Part shown: piece after piece, positions 8,995 through 19,800 of the stretch
Position numbering within the stretch: position 1 is the first letter of the stretch
Layout: each line of letters starts with the position of its first letter
DNA from: Amoebophrya sp. AT5.2
Lineage: Eukaryota > Sar > Dinophyceae > Syndiniales > Amoebophryaceae
Length of the DNA: 25,472 bases
Direction of reading: 5' to 3'
NCBI GenBank assembly: GCA_005223375.1
Contig: RXOD01004240.1
Span: forward strand, 1 to 25,472
Program-made: the position numbers and the translations under genes
Notes under the pieces: generated by a model
The model's database searches: none
Seen by the model: only the letters and a program-made list of their open reading frames with translations
What the model was told of the DNA's origin: nothing

Positions 8995-9278
8995 CTGGAA
9001 ACGGTTAGAGGGAGAGCGAACCCATTTCCGGTTTCATGTATGGGCCACTGGGGAGCGCCGTAGTCTACGACTACGTGATGCAATACGCGGCAGAAAAGAC
9101 CGCCACGGTGTCGGCGACACCTGCACCACAAGAAGACCAAACACAACACCACGCAAGAAGATCTCTATGGAACCTGATCTACCCTACCTGCTATATATTC
9201 CTAGCGCTTCACTAACTAGTACTAGTACGTGAACGCGAAGAGGAAGACCACGACTAGCTAGTTAAATAATATCAGCCT

Positions 9279-11282
9279 TCAGCCGCTCCTTGTTTCGATA
9301 TGTTTTGGGAAAAGAGTTGGCCCTCTCCTTAAAACGGTATCGCGCAGCTCCTTGCTATCCTGCCGCAGTTGCATGTAAAAGAATTGTAAGAATGTTTGCA
9401 CGCAGCAGGTGAACTCGTACAGGCTTTTGCAATGCAGGGCCCACCCTGGCCACAAAGTCGCCACCACCGGTGTGTCCGGCCCCTGCTGCGCAGAACGACC
9501 GACGACGCTCTCGCTAGTTATTGGCCCCCCTGACGGGGGCGCGAGCTGTTCGAAGTTAAGCGCTGACCACGGACCCCCTTGTTCCCCATGCACGAGCTTG
9601 AAATGGTGCCCATCGTCTTCCGTGAGCAGGAAGTCCGAAACATCGAGACCGAAAAAAACGTCTTCGAGGATCGAGTTGAGAGCCCGTCGGAGGTTCTCTA
9701 CCCCCGCAAGTTTCCCCTTGTCGTCCTTCTCCGCCTCCAGGTCCTTCTCCTTCGCTGGCTTTTTCCGCTTCTTACTGCTCTTCCTGGCCGTCGCCTCCTG
9801 GCGCCAGGCTCGCTTGCACACCTCATACAGCTTTTCCGGGCGCCGGAGGCAGTCACTGAGCCGCGTATGCGCAGTGCATAGCTTCTGCTCCTCGGCCTCG
9901 AGCTCGGCGATGACGGCGTGAAGCGCCGCTCTTCTGTCTTCGCCGCGCTTCTTCGAAGGTTCTCGCTCCCGCTCCGGCTTACATGCCTGTCGCTCCGCAT
10001 TCGCAACCCGCAGCACCATGGGCGCTTCAATTACGAACTTCGCCTCATCTCCATCCCGGTCGGAGGGAGGAGCGAGGATCTCCGCAGCAGTCGGACAGAA
10101 CGAGGACAATTGAGGCTCCGCTGCCGCACTCTCTGCGTCTGCATCCTTTGACGGAGCTGCGGGCCGAGAAGACGCGGCCAGAGACGAGAAAGACTCTGCG
10201 GCTGGTTGCGTTTTCGCGCGGGACGCAGCCTCGTGCGCTTCGAACGCGCTGCGCAGCTCGGCGTGGTACGACTGCGTCACGATTCGCTTCCGCAATTTGC
10301 GAAGATGCAGCTTTTCGCTTTCCGCGGTTTTTGACGCTGGCGCAAGTCCGCCGCCGCCGCTACCCGCAGTTGCTGCGTCCTCTGGAGGCATCGAAGCCGA
10401 GCAAGAGGCGCTAGCAGTTTTTTGCTTAGCGCCCTCGTGCGCAGTCCCGCCGTCTTCGTTGACCTTGACGTGGTCGCCGTCCTTACCGCTGCGGCTTTCT
10501 TCGATTTGAAGCGGCAGCCACTCGCGCTCGCCGTCGCTCCCGGGCAGCGGAAGGCTCGGAAACGAGAACGCCGGTGGAGCACTAACGGAGAAGCAGTCCG
10601 GATACGGCGTGTCTTCGTCCGAAAAATCTTCATCGAGCAAATGTTCCACATGCACATAAGTGCTGTTTGACATTCTTGACGCCTCAGCCTCATCCCCATT
10701 CGCTGGCTCTTGGGGGTGACTTCTCGCGTTCCTCGTTGACGCGGCCAATTCATCCACAACGCCCGCCGGCGGCTCTTTAAGAATTCCGACAACGTCCTCC
10801 ACTTCAGCTTCATCGTCGTCGAGCGGCAACATAGGATACGCACTACTTTCCTCCACGTCCTTGCTCCCCAGCTCAGCAGAAGGAAATAACGATGCTGCTG
10901 CATTGTGGTCGTTCACTACACAGATGCACCTGCTCGCCCCCTGCTCGTCTACTCCATTCGTCGCTGCTCCTGCGGGGGAATTCGTAAACGCGTCAGGGCT
11001 GCTAGTTCTTTTGCACCTTCTGTTCTTCCTCGGCGCGGCTTCTCGCTCCGCTGTGCCCCGCTCCTTCTGCAGCTTTGGCGAGCCCGCAGCTGGACCGCTG
11101 CTGCCCAACCCCGTTTCCTCCACCGCAGGCGCGCCCGCCACAGGGGAGTCGTCAATGGGAAGACTTGGAAAAATATCGGCGTCATCAACGCACAACGCAC
11201 TTTCCTCCTCGATGGGAAGATACGGAAAGAGCTCCTCGGCGTCAGATACCACATGACTCATGGTGTTCTTGTCCTCTTGCAT
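9279..11282 (-). CDS. Unrecognised 667-residue protein with four FPxLP-type repeats
   Basis: No family recognised. The frame is open further upstream but only from a TTG; the first ATG is at 11282-11280, and a second with an ACC ATG context is at 11261-11259. The N-terminal half is acidic and disordered, and carries a recurring short motif, [FY]P-x-L-P-[IL] mostly followed by two acidic residues: FPYLPIEE (19-26), FPSLPIDD (38-45), YPMLPLDD (149-156) and FPSLPLPG (241-248). The middle is Ala/Ser/Pro-rich. A basic coiled-coil-like segment with KSSKKRKKPAKEKD precedes a C-terminal block that looks folded, with LNSILEDVFFGLDVSDFLL and FTCCVQTFLQFFYMQLRQD. The repeated motif looks like a docking peptide for a partner protein; that is inference. 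The C-terminus might instead be spliced to the exon at 8748-8994. Confidence 0.7.
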   Translation of the reverse strand: MQEDKNTMSHVVSDAEELFPYLPIEEESALCVDDADIFPSLPIDDSPVAGAPAVEETGLGSSGPAAGSPKLQKERGTAEREAAPRKNRRCKRTSSPDAFTNSPAGAATNGVDEQGASRCICVVNDHNAAASLFPSAELGSKDVEESSAYPMLPLDDDEAEVEDVVGILKEPPAGVVDELAASTRNARSHPQEPANGDEAEASRMSNSTYVHVEHLLDEDFSDEDTPYPDCFSVSAPPAFSFPSLPLPGSDGEREWLPLQIEESRSGKDGDHVKVNEDGGTAHEGAKQKTASASCSASMPPEDAATAGSGGGGLAPASKTAESEKLHLRKLRKRIVTQSYHAELRSAFEAHEAASRAKTQPAAESFSSLAASSRPAAPSKDADAESAAAEPQLSSFCPTAAEILAPPSDRDGDEAKFVIEAPMVLRVANAERQACKPEREREPSKKRGEDRRAALHAVIAELEAEEQKLCTAHTRLSDCLRRPEKLYEVCKRAWRQEATARKSSKKRKKPAKEKDLEAEKDDKGKLAGVENLRRALNSILEDVFFGLDVSDFLLTEDDGHHFKLVHGEQGGPWSALNFEQLAPPSGGPITSESVVGRSAQQGPDTPVVATLWPGWALHCKSLYEFTCCVQTFLQFFYMQLRQDSKELRDTVLRRGPTLFPKHIETRSG

Positions 11283-11933
11283 GATGATAATGATATAGTT
11301 TGAGTAGTTAGTTTTAGATTGATTGAGTACGAATGGCTGTCGGTGCTGCGCGAATATCAATCTGAATTTCAATCTGTATCTTTCTGGTGAACTACCGTCA
11401 CGCTAAATAAAAGTTGTGGTCCTTGTTACCATCAAGCGAACATTCACCTTCTTTCTGTACATGTACTTCGTCATCGTATGGCTTCACGAGTACGCGAGCA
11501 CTGTATCATTGCGCGCACACTTACTTTACTTTCTTGTTACTGCAGGTGACAACCGATCCTCCAAGCAGAAACGCACGCAAACGCAATATGAAAACGAGAG
11601 GAACCAAAAAAAACACACAGTCTTCATCGTGTGGCTTTCATGGTCAGGCAGTGCGACTTATGAGACAGTCCACGTCCTCGCAAGGAAGAGTGTGTGAGGT
11701 GGGAACAACTTCTTTGATCACGCCGGGCAGCCTTCGTCGATAGATTGAAACTCGTCGTCATGATCCTTTGCCCGTCGATCTGCCGGCGCCGTTCGGCCGC
11801 CGCCGCTGCAGCGTGTCCAATCAAGTGCTAACATGTTGGCGTGGTCAACATCATGCTTCATCACCCCATTTGATTTTGCCAACGCCACCGTCTGACAGCC
11901 GTTTTCCTTCATGACCTATTCTTCGGTTGTATG
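11283..11933. other. Intergenic, no gene recognised
   Basis: Short frames on both strands show no coherent coding pattern. The stretch is more AT-rich than the flanking genes and should hold the 3' end of the PAC4-like gene and the promoter and leader of the gene at 9279-11282. Confidence 0.4.
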
Positions 11934-12824
11934 TCAAGCCCCTCCAACGCTGCCTGGCGCGTCATCAACAGCACTTCTTGCTGCACCAGCTCCAGCTCCT
12001 GCAGCAGCAGCAGCTGCGCTAGTAGGATCCGACGTAGGAGTCGCGCCGGTACTCGACTGGGCATCAACCTGTGTCTCTGCTTCACCAGCGACCACGACTG
12101 TCGCCGCTTTGATGTCGCACGTCCGCTCAGCTTCCCGCTGTTTGAGGAAGGCGCGGCATTCTGCGAGTAAAAACAGTTGCAGGTCCGCATACTCCTCACT
12201 CTCGATGCTGGGGAAGTTCAGGTTGCAACTCACGTGCATCACCTTCGCGTGGTGCAGCGCGAGTTGGCTTGCGAGGTTGCCGCCCTGGCCGTCCAGAGAT
12301 CCCATCAAACACGAGGACGGCTGGGGGAAGACCTCTGCTTGGATCGAGGAAGCCGCTGCCGACGTGGAGGTCCCCTCCTGCTGTGCGTTTTGTTTTTTCA
12401 TTTCAACAAGAACCAACCCATCCTGCTCATTCGTCTCGTCATGCACGCTCAGTTTCGCCAGGCTGGCGCCGAGCTCCTTCTCGCAGAGCGGCGCATCGCA
12501 ACCATCTGCGCCCGCTACTTTGTTCGGAAGATCATTCAGCTGCGAATTGAAATTGTAGGGCGCGAGGAGCAGCGAGCTGCTGCGCGTGCACGGCGGAGTG
12601 TTCATCGGGTGGTCGCCACCGGTGGACGAGGACGCGTGCGACAGTTTCCGGTCGAGCAGCATCACTTCCCGGGGCGGCATACCGACGTGGAGGTCCTCAA
12701 AATCCCCGACGTGCTTAACGTCGGAAATGTAGATGAAGTACGAGCCCTCCATCTCGAGAAAGTGGAACAAGACCCGCGTCTCCCCATCCGGCGCCGTGCG
12801 GCAGAAATTGTGCGGGACCAACAT
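11934..12824 (-). CDS. PSMG4: Proteasome assembly chaperone 4 (PAC4/PSMG4)-like with large insert
   Basis: PAC4 pairs with PAC3 to help build the alpha ring of the 20S proteasome. The 296-residue frame opens with PHNFCR, then RVLFHFLEMEGSYFIYISD (about 18-35), matching the family's His-Asn-Phe start and its first two beta strands. After a gap, CLMGSLDGQGGNLASQLA (172-189) and KVMHVSCNLNF (194-204) match the second half: the Leu-Gly-Asp loop, helix, and the VSYNL-like strand, followed by a terminal helix with LFLLAECRAFLKQRE. Between them lies an insert of roughly 110 residues absent from the usual 120-130 residue protein, and the end is an Ala/Gly-rich tail. The start at 12824-12822 places the conserved core at residue 5. 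The identification is by motif order only, without a search. The next gene upstream is also proteasome-related. Confidence 0.68.
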   Translation of the reverse strand: MLVPHNFCRTAPDGETRVLFHFLEMEGSYFIYISDVKHVGDFEDLHVGMPPREVMLLDRKLSHASSSTGGDHPMNTPPCTRSSSLLLAPYNFNSQLNDLPNKVAGADGCDAPLCEKELGASLAKLSVHDETNEQDGLVLVEMKKQNAQQEGTSTSAAASSIQAEVFPQPSSCLMGSLDGQGGNLASQLALHHAKVMHVSCNLNFPSIESEEYADLQLFLLAECRAFLKQREAERTCDIKAATVVVAGEAETQVDAQSSTGATPTSDPTSAAAAAAGAGAGAARSAVDDAPGSVGGA

Positions 12825-13849
12825 GGCTTCGTCTTCAAGATATGAAGTTGTGGAATGCGAATGTGGATGAATTTAAATTGGTATGGAAGTAGTGTGGAAC
12901 GTATGGCCTGTTCGTCTCGTTGGCGAGCGTGAGTATGCCGATGCGCATTCAACTTTATCTTGGTAGTTGTGCCGCGACTGGTGCGCGCTGATGTAGAAGA
13001 CCTAGCCCTCGTCGAAAAAAAAGTTGCACAGTCGAAGCAAGTCGATGTGTGGTGGCGCTAGCGCTGGGCAAGTCAGGGGAGCAGCTTGGCCTTCTAACTA
13101 GTATCTTCGTCCTCCAACCTAGAAAATAAAGTAGAACAACTACAACTTCCAGAGATGATCTTACTTACCCTACCTTCACCACCCTCATGATGGCCGTGCC
13201 TTCTTCGAAAACTGAAGAATGAAGGAAGATAAATATGGAATGTAATTCCGAGCTCGTGTAGCCTCAGAGTCAGACCCGCACTCGCCGCGGGCGCACCAGT
13301 TCTAGGTATGGTAAGAGGAGCAGGTCCAGCAACGAAGTCAATGATCCAAATTGCATCCAACTCCATATCGGTGTCGGATGCAAATCAATATGCACGACCA
13401 CGCTGAGACTGACGCTTTTTGATCTTATCAGAATCGCAATCGCGTACTGCTACTGACGATGAAATTTTGCATTGCCATCGAGATCCGCAACAAGATCATG
13501 CCACGTATTTTTCTTAAATGGAGCGTGCGAGCTGCCTCGTGTCCGACTACATCAAGCTGAATGGAATCTGATACGGAAGAGCGCGGACTGTGTGTCGCCG
13601 TCGTCATCGTCTACGTCTTTCGTGTTCGCTTACCAACATGCTATAATTTGAAAAACTTGTCCGTCGCATTACATGAACATGAACCACCAGAATGTGCTAG
13701 GATCGATATCAATATTTTTGCAGTTTCTTTGTCGTGGATAATGAGGCGGAATCTGTTCGCGCAATATCGCATTTCTGGTTCGAAAGAAGCACATCTTCCG
13801 GGGGCGAGAGCGATAAAAAAATATGAGTCCGAGGCGTAAGCGCAGCGCC
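12825..13849. other. Intergenic between UCH37 and the PAC4-like gene
   Basis: No gene is supported. A minus-strand frame at 13094-13366 starts with an ATG and gives 90 residues ending in a Ser/Cys-rich run, but it shows no family pattern and changes composition along its length. Much of the stretch is AT-rich. Confidence 0.35.
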
Positions 13850-15718
13850 CTAGGAGGCCGTTGCTGTCGCGGCGCTACCGGCTTTTTCCTTTTCTCGCTG
13901 CCTTTCGAGTTCCGCCTGCGCCTCCGTTTTTCCGGCGTTGTAGGCCGTCATCAGTGTGCCCTTCCGCGCCAGGTGCTTCAAAGCGCACAACAGGAAGGGG
14001 ACGTAGTCGTGCCTCCTCCGCGTATTCTCGCGTTTGTACTGCTCCTTCCTTTTCGTGGAGTCCCCTATCGACTTGCTCAGAGTGTCGATCTGCTCGCTCG
14101 CATCGTTCGCGAGCTTGCGGAGCTCCTCGACATCTGGCGGTGGTGCGGTTGGTGCGGTTTTGAAGAAATTCAAATTCTTTTCAAGTAGAGTTTTCTTTTC
14201 AGATACTTATATATCGGTATCAGTTTACCAACTTCTACATGAAAATGCATCAGTTGTAGCAATGTACCGTCTGGCAGTTCTTCAAAAGTCAGCACTCCGT
14301 CTGGTGCGTCGTCGTCGTCCACTTCGTCTTGGAGGAAGATGTCCTCCCCGAAGCTCACCATCTTTATGTTCGCTCGCTGTCGTTGATGGCGGAGCTTCAG
14401 AATCTGTTTTTCTACTTCGTAGGCCTCGTCGTCCACGATCGAAAGCAGGTTGAAGCGGATTTCCCCCTCGCCCTCGCTTTGGTACCTGAGCAGGGATGAA
14501 AGAGGGACATAGGGAAAACGAAATTCATCACCAGATCGACGAAGTTGTTCATGAGAACGGAGTCAAACAATATCGGATGTAGTAGACAGATAGACTTCAA
14601 AAAATGATAAATACTTCTCCATTCGCTGCTGTATTTCTGGCTTCACCGTGGCGATCCAGTTGTCGTCTCGGATAGGTCCGATTTCTATTGGGCCGTCCTG
14701 GCAGCCATCCAGCTCGTACACCTTGCCTTCGTACGGAACGTACCTGTCGTGTTTGACAACAAAAAGCGAAATTCAAAAAACGCCTGGTATCCCAGCCGCT
14801 CGAAATAAAGTCAAGAACAGAACAACGTCAATTACAATTATCGGAGGACAAACGCAGAGTACTTACTCGAGATAGGAAGCATAAGCAACAGCAAGGACGA
14901 CTTCGACTTGCTTACCCGATGAAGTGGAATGCGTCGTCTTTTGGGTCCTTGTCGTCGTGGATGAAGTCGAAACTTGACTGCCTCGCAAACGAGTTGTGCA
15001 CTTCTCGTATCACGTCCTGGTTCGATATCGCCAGCCCCTTCATGTGCGGATCGAAGCTGGCCGATGGAGAAAAAATTAGGATCAATTTTATTATCTTTCG
15101 ATGTACAACTTCTCTACCGTCAGTGTACAAAGAAGTGAGTGCAGCGTAGGTCAATCGAAATAAAAATGAAGAGTCAAGTTCGTTGTACTTACTAAAATGA
15201 ATCATTCATGCCAGAAGTAGAAGACGAAGAGTCGATTCTACAACTTGGTACCTCGCCGTGAAGGATTTGAAATCTGTGAGCTGGCTGCCGAGCTCCCTCA
15301 CCTTGGCGTTCATCAGGACGGACAGTATCGCTTGCGTCGCACACGCATTCGTTATTACCTGGAAGTGGATGAAGGAAGAAATGATGTTGAAACGTAAACA
15401 TTAACACTATTTGATTAAACGGAACAAGTAGCAGGCTGTTGAAGTGGCGATGACGAGGAAGAAGTTGAAGTTGCAGTAGTGGCGCCGGTATAGCTTAGTT
15501 CGCACCTGCTTCGCGAAGAAGAGCCCGTTCGGTGGGTTGCTGACGACTTGCCGTGCCTCCTGCGTTTTGCACTTGAACAGGAAGATGAGTCCGTGCGACT
15601 CCCTCGGAATCAAGTCCATGTCGATCACCTCGTCGAATTTCACGCCCTTTACCCCAACCTTTTCCACCAGCTCGGTGAAGACCCCGGGATCGCTCTCGAT
15701 CAAGCACCAGTCCCCCAT
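13850..15718 (-). CDS. UCHL5: Ubiquitin C-terminal hydrolase UCH37/UCHL5, six exons
   Basis: Cysteine protease that trims ubiquitin chains on the proteasome. Exons 15506-15718, 15252-15358, 14916-15056, 14615-14743, 14268-14485 and 13850-14133 join in frame to 363 residues (human about 329). All five introns are GT-AG, of 147, 195, 172, 129 and 134 bases. The start MGDWCLIESDPGVFTEL is the family N-terminus. The catalytic set is complete: Gln71 (FFAKQ), Cys77 (TNACATQ), His151 (DAFHF) and Asp166 (YELDG). HMKGLAISNQDVIREVHNSF is the crossover-loop neighbourhood. The tail RRRHDYVPFLLCALKHLA (308-325) and the final Lys/Glu-rich end match the ULD and KEKE part, which binds Rpn13, so proteasome docking is likely kept. 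An acidic insert (240-269, QDEVDDDDAPDG) lies between catalytic domain and tail. The exon 5/6 junction is the least certain. The plus strand has TATAAATA about 50 bases upstream of the start. Confidence 0.93.
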
Positions 15719-16820
15719 TTTTATTTTTTTTTTGATATGCCCAACGGGGGGTAAAAAATGAGAAGTATAAATACGCGGCGGAAGTAGCGCTGGTCCTAGT
15801 AGCACGACCAGGTGCAGCAACTGTATGTAGCTACTCCTACTCGTGATGTCGTTGTCGTGAGGGTTCTAATAAATTATATCGACGTACGTCGTCCCCAACA
15901 AACAAGGTCAAGCTCGACGTCAGGCGTCCGCGTCGGCGTACCGTGCTTCAATAATGAAAGTACACCAGTATACACTGCAAGGAAGTGTAACCTCCAGATT
16001 CACTTTTTAGATCAGAGCTTTAGTGTAAGGAATAGGAGATAAAGTAGAGACGTACCGTCACCCGTGCACGATGGTGACGAAGATGAAGCTGGAGGAGACA
16101 GTGCAGATGAACAAGGCAGCGTAGTTGTGCCTGGTCTGCTGACACATGTTGATACATGAGGTTGAGACGAGAGCATGTTCGTGGCCAAACGGGATCCGAG
16201 AAACGCGAAACGAAGAGGACGAGCAAGAATTCCAGGATTTCAGGATCGATGGCAAAGTCATTCAAAATAAATGCATCATGAAGAAAGTATGGTGCCAATT
16301 TTCGTGAACAGCGCGTACGTGTTGCACTAGGAATCCAAAGAAACCGCGAACGCGATCAGCGGAAGTACGGGCTGCTTTCTCTTACTTTCACGCAGTTAAT
16401 GTTTATGGTTGCGACAGATGTATGATGCATGAGTTCTACACGACTTCTTTTCCCGCATTTTCAAGGCTCGCTGTTATGCAGCGGCACCATCATCCCTAAT
16501 CTTATTCTCCCGCATCGACGCTGATGATCCAAAACTTGATGGAATGATAATCCTATTATACAGACATGATCTTCATCTTGTTCATTAGAAATTTTACTCC
16601 GTCCATCATGGTCCTGCAGCATCCTGCTCGAAGTCAGCTTTGAGATTCTGATTCCTGCATCAACGACTGTGGCGTTTGCGTGGCTTAGGTACGGTACGTA
16701 TGGTGTTGGTGCGTATGCGTATCTGCGCCTATTTTTAGTACTTCGCAGACCACCATCCCGCGGCACTATTGTAGAGCTACCATGGCCATCTGAACCTGAA
16801 GGCACCAAGTAGCACTACTT
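15719..16820. other. Intergenic between the adenylation-ankyrin gene and UCH37
   Basis: Contains one small candidate ORF (16058-16261, listed separately). A long minus-strand frame at 16461-16808 begins only at a TTG and has no family pattern; it may be part of the 3' region of the upstream gene. TATAAATA on the plus strand near 15766-15774 sits where a UCH37 promoter would be expected, but in the opposite orientation. Confidence 0.35.
16058..16261 (-). CDS. Candidate 67-residue ORF with a C-terminal membrane segment
   Basis: No family recognised. The ATG is at 16261-16259. The first 45 residues are Ser-rich and polar with several cysteines, and the end, YAALFICTVSSSFIFVTIV followed by HG and TGA, is a plausible transmembrane helix. 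That is the layout of a small tail-anchored protein. A TGTCAG acceptor-like site just before the hydrophobic part means it could instead be only the last exon of a membrane protein. No coding support beyond the hydrophobic run. Confidence 0.25.
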   Translation of the reverse strand: MTLPSILKSWNSCSSSSFRVSRIPFGHEHALVSTSCINMCQQTRHNYAALFICTVSSSFIFVTIVHG

Positions 16821-19800
16821 TTACTTTCCGCCGTAGTTTCCGACATGCAAGATTTTCGTTGTCCCGCTTCCTCCCAGCACTTTCGCGATGCCGCCCCACA
16901 AGCTTGCCGGTCCGTCCCTCGCGCCAGCGTTCGCGCACAAAGCTCGTCTCTCCGCCATCTGCACAGCGTTTTCTCCGTCCACATCCCGCAAGCCTTTGTC
17001 TGCCCCTCTGCTGAGAAAAAATTCCGCCGCAGATCTGTGACCGTTCACCACCGCCCAGTGTAATGGGGTCCGCTTAAAGCAATCCACTGGGTCGATCGGG
17101 CAGGAGACACAGTTTGTCCCTCTACTCCACGGAACCAGGGGTTTTTTCTTTCTACTGGTCGTGGTTGATTTTGATGGGACCACGAGGACATCGTCGCACA
17201 AGAACTTGAGCACCCGGGTGGCGCAGCCAGCCCGGGCGGCCACGTGCAGGATTGTTTGGCCCTCCGCGTTTCTCCAGCTACTGGCGCGTTCGCGCGCTAG
17301 GGTGCCCTCGGGCGTGCGCCGCGACGGGGCAATGGTGGCGCCCACACCAGTTAGTTCCGACTGTAGACCGCTGACCGCCATGCGGAAGCCTTCCACGACA
17401 TACGCCGCGCGTTCCACGGACGCCGGAGCCTGTTGGAGGCAGCGGACGAGAAGCGCCGTTTCGTCGAGACCTTTGAGGCGGCGGTGGAGGGAAGCTGCCG
17501 CGTTAATAAAACATCCCCCATGCTGCAGCTGCCCCGGGGAAACGGTGGCAGAGCTCTTCTTCGCGTTCTTGCTTTTCGACGTCGACGAGCCACCTCGTCC
17601 GAACGGGAACGAGGCCATTGGTGGGCCCATCAGCCCGTCCGCCGACGCTTGTGAAGAGTGCTCGAGTGCAACGGCAGTTCGCAGCACGGCCTCTACAAGA
17701 CAAAAGTCCCCCAGGTCGACAATTGCCAGGGTTACCAGGTCCTTCAGGCAGTCGAAGAAAGCCTCCGGCTCTCTCCCCGCGACGAACTCGGCGATATACA
17801 TGCACCCGCCCCGCACGGCTTTCTCAAGCAAAGATCGGGAATTTGAAGTTGAAGACTTCACGTCCCCGGCGTTCTTGCTGCCCGAGTAGTTGATGTGCGC
17901 CCGCGGAAAGGACTCCTCGCAGTGCTGGCATAGAAACAGCACGTACTCCTTGAGGTTGGGGCGCGTTAGCAGCTCCTTCGGCAGGAACGGGGACTTCAGC
18001 TGCGCGGCTTCGAGTGCCTTCAGTGCCGTAGGAGCAGTTCCGGTTATTTTTCCACCTTGCTGTTCGTCTACTTCTACTACTTCATCAGAAACTACATCGC
18101 CCCCTGACGCCTGTTCTCTGAAGCCGAAGGAGGCCGCAAGCTGCTGCAGCGTCGTGCACACCCGGACGGCAGAAATGGAGTCGCCACCCAGCGCGAGGAA
18201 GTCGGCAGCGGGAACCAGGTTTGGAACATCAATATCGTTTTTGGCGGACGATGTAGCTTTCTTGTCCTTGTCAATATCGGCGCCGCTCCAAATTCTTCTC
18301 TCAACCGTGACACCAATGTGTTTTTCCCACACCTCGAGGATTCGATTGGCTGCAGTGAGCACAAAGTTGGCATGGTTCAACTTCTCTACCTCCTCCGGGC
18401 TCCTCTTCTTCTCACCTTCAGCGTCATTAGCGGCGGAAATCACTAAAGTAGCCTCTGCGGCGAAGTCAGAATCGTCATCATGAATTTGTTCGTCATCTTC
18501 GGGACCGTTTTCATCAGCGTCATTCCCCGAACGGAGGTTCGAGAACCTGTCCGCCAACACCCTCCTTGCGACTTTGCCCGTGGCAGTCTTCGGGATTTCG
18601 TCCACGAGGATAAACGCCGCCGGATGCATGTTGCGCGACAGCGACTGTTCGCAGACGTACGTTCGAAAGCAAGCGGTTAGCAGCCTTTGCTCCAGCTCCC
18701 TTTTTGCCTTGATCTTCCCTTGCCCGACCTTGCGAGCAGAGACGTTTTGCCTTGGTACGCAGAACACAACCAGCTTTTTTGCCACTGCGCCGCCGAATTC
18801 CTCTTTGTCAGCATCTTCGACGACCACCGCCGCCACATCGTCAACAAGCAGCCTGCCCTCCTGGAGCAGCACCGATTCTATCTCCCCGAGCTCCACGCGT
18901 TGGCCGCGCAATTTCACCTGGTCGTCGAGCCGCCCTAACAGCCGGAGTTGTTGCGGGGGCTCGCGCGCAGGTTGGGGAGGTCCTCGGCGCGTTTCCTCGC
19001 TAGTGAGCGGCTCGTCTCGGAGCGGGAGCGCGTTTGGCTCGTGGACGAACATTCCGCCCATGATGCAAGAAGATGTGCCCAAGCTACCTACCTCGTCGGC
19101 TACGAGTGCGTTTAAGACATCCACATCTTGATCCTCTTGTTGCTCATCTTCTTGGCGAACTGTCCGACGCTCCGGCTCCGGCGGCACCAGCTCTACCAGG
19201 TCGCCCGTTCTGAACGACCACTGCTTTGCCGCTTTCCCCCCGCCCGCGGAGCTTCTTCCACCTGCGCACCGAAACGCGAACCTCTCTTTCGTCAGCTCCG
19301 GCATGTTCAGATAGCCAAGCCCGACCAACGGCCCGAAGATCACGAGTTCCTTTTCAGTGGTCGCGCTCCCCCCGGATGATTCCGCAACTACGTCTTGCGA
19401 TGCCAGCAGGGTCTTTTCTCGTCCCACTGCTTCCGTTCCCGTGGTCCCTGTCGACGGGCTCAGCGGCTCCCCGAGCAGGTCACAGTTCTTAATTTCAGAG
19501 GAGGTCACGCACTTCGCGCCGGTGTCGGTGTCCGTGTCCCCCTCGGCTTTATTAAAAGCGACGACTTGATGGAAGGCCTGATAGATACAGCACTCGGTGA
19601 CCCCGTACGTGTTCGCGAGCTGGCAAAAGGAGTGCGAGAAGTAACTCCGTGTGCTGGAGAACTCCTGCTGCGCGGCTGGCCTCTTCAAACGGGCTGCGTT
19701 CATCTCCTCGACCCACTTAATGTGCTCGGTCCGCATCGTTTCGCCGCCAAGTGCGACCTGCTGCCAGGCTAGCGTGCAAAATACGTCTTCACCGCGCTGC

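Noticed and set aside
9215..9230. Repeated ACTAGT units and other ACTAGT sites in the window
   Set aside because: The number of sites over 25 kb is about that expected by chance; only one tandem pair exists.
11283..11372. Longer N-terminus for the FPxLP protein
   Set aside because: The extra 30 codons begin at TTG and are Asn/Ile-rich like leader sequence; the first ATG is at 11282.
15482..15505. Extending UCH37 exon 1 in the same frame past Gln71
   Set aside because: Family similarity stops at Gln71 and resumes with ValIleThrAsnAlaCys at 15358, flanked by GT and AG.
17161..18483. Plus-strand frames of 242 and 197 residues opposite the adenylation gene
   Set aside because: Shadows of a gene with clear catalytic motifs on the minus strand.
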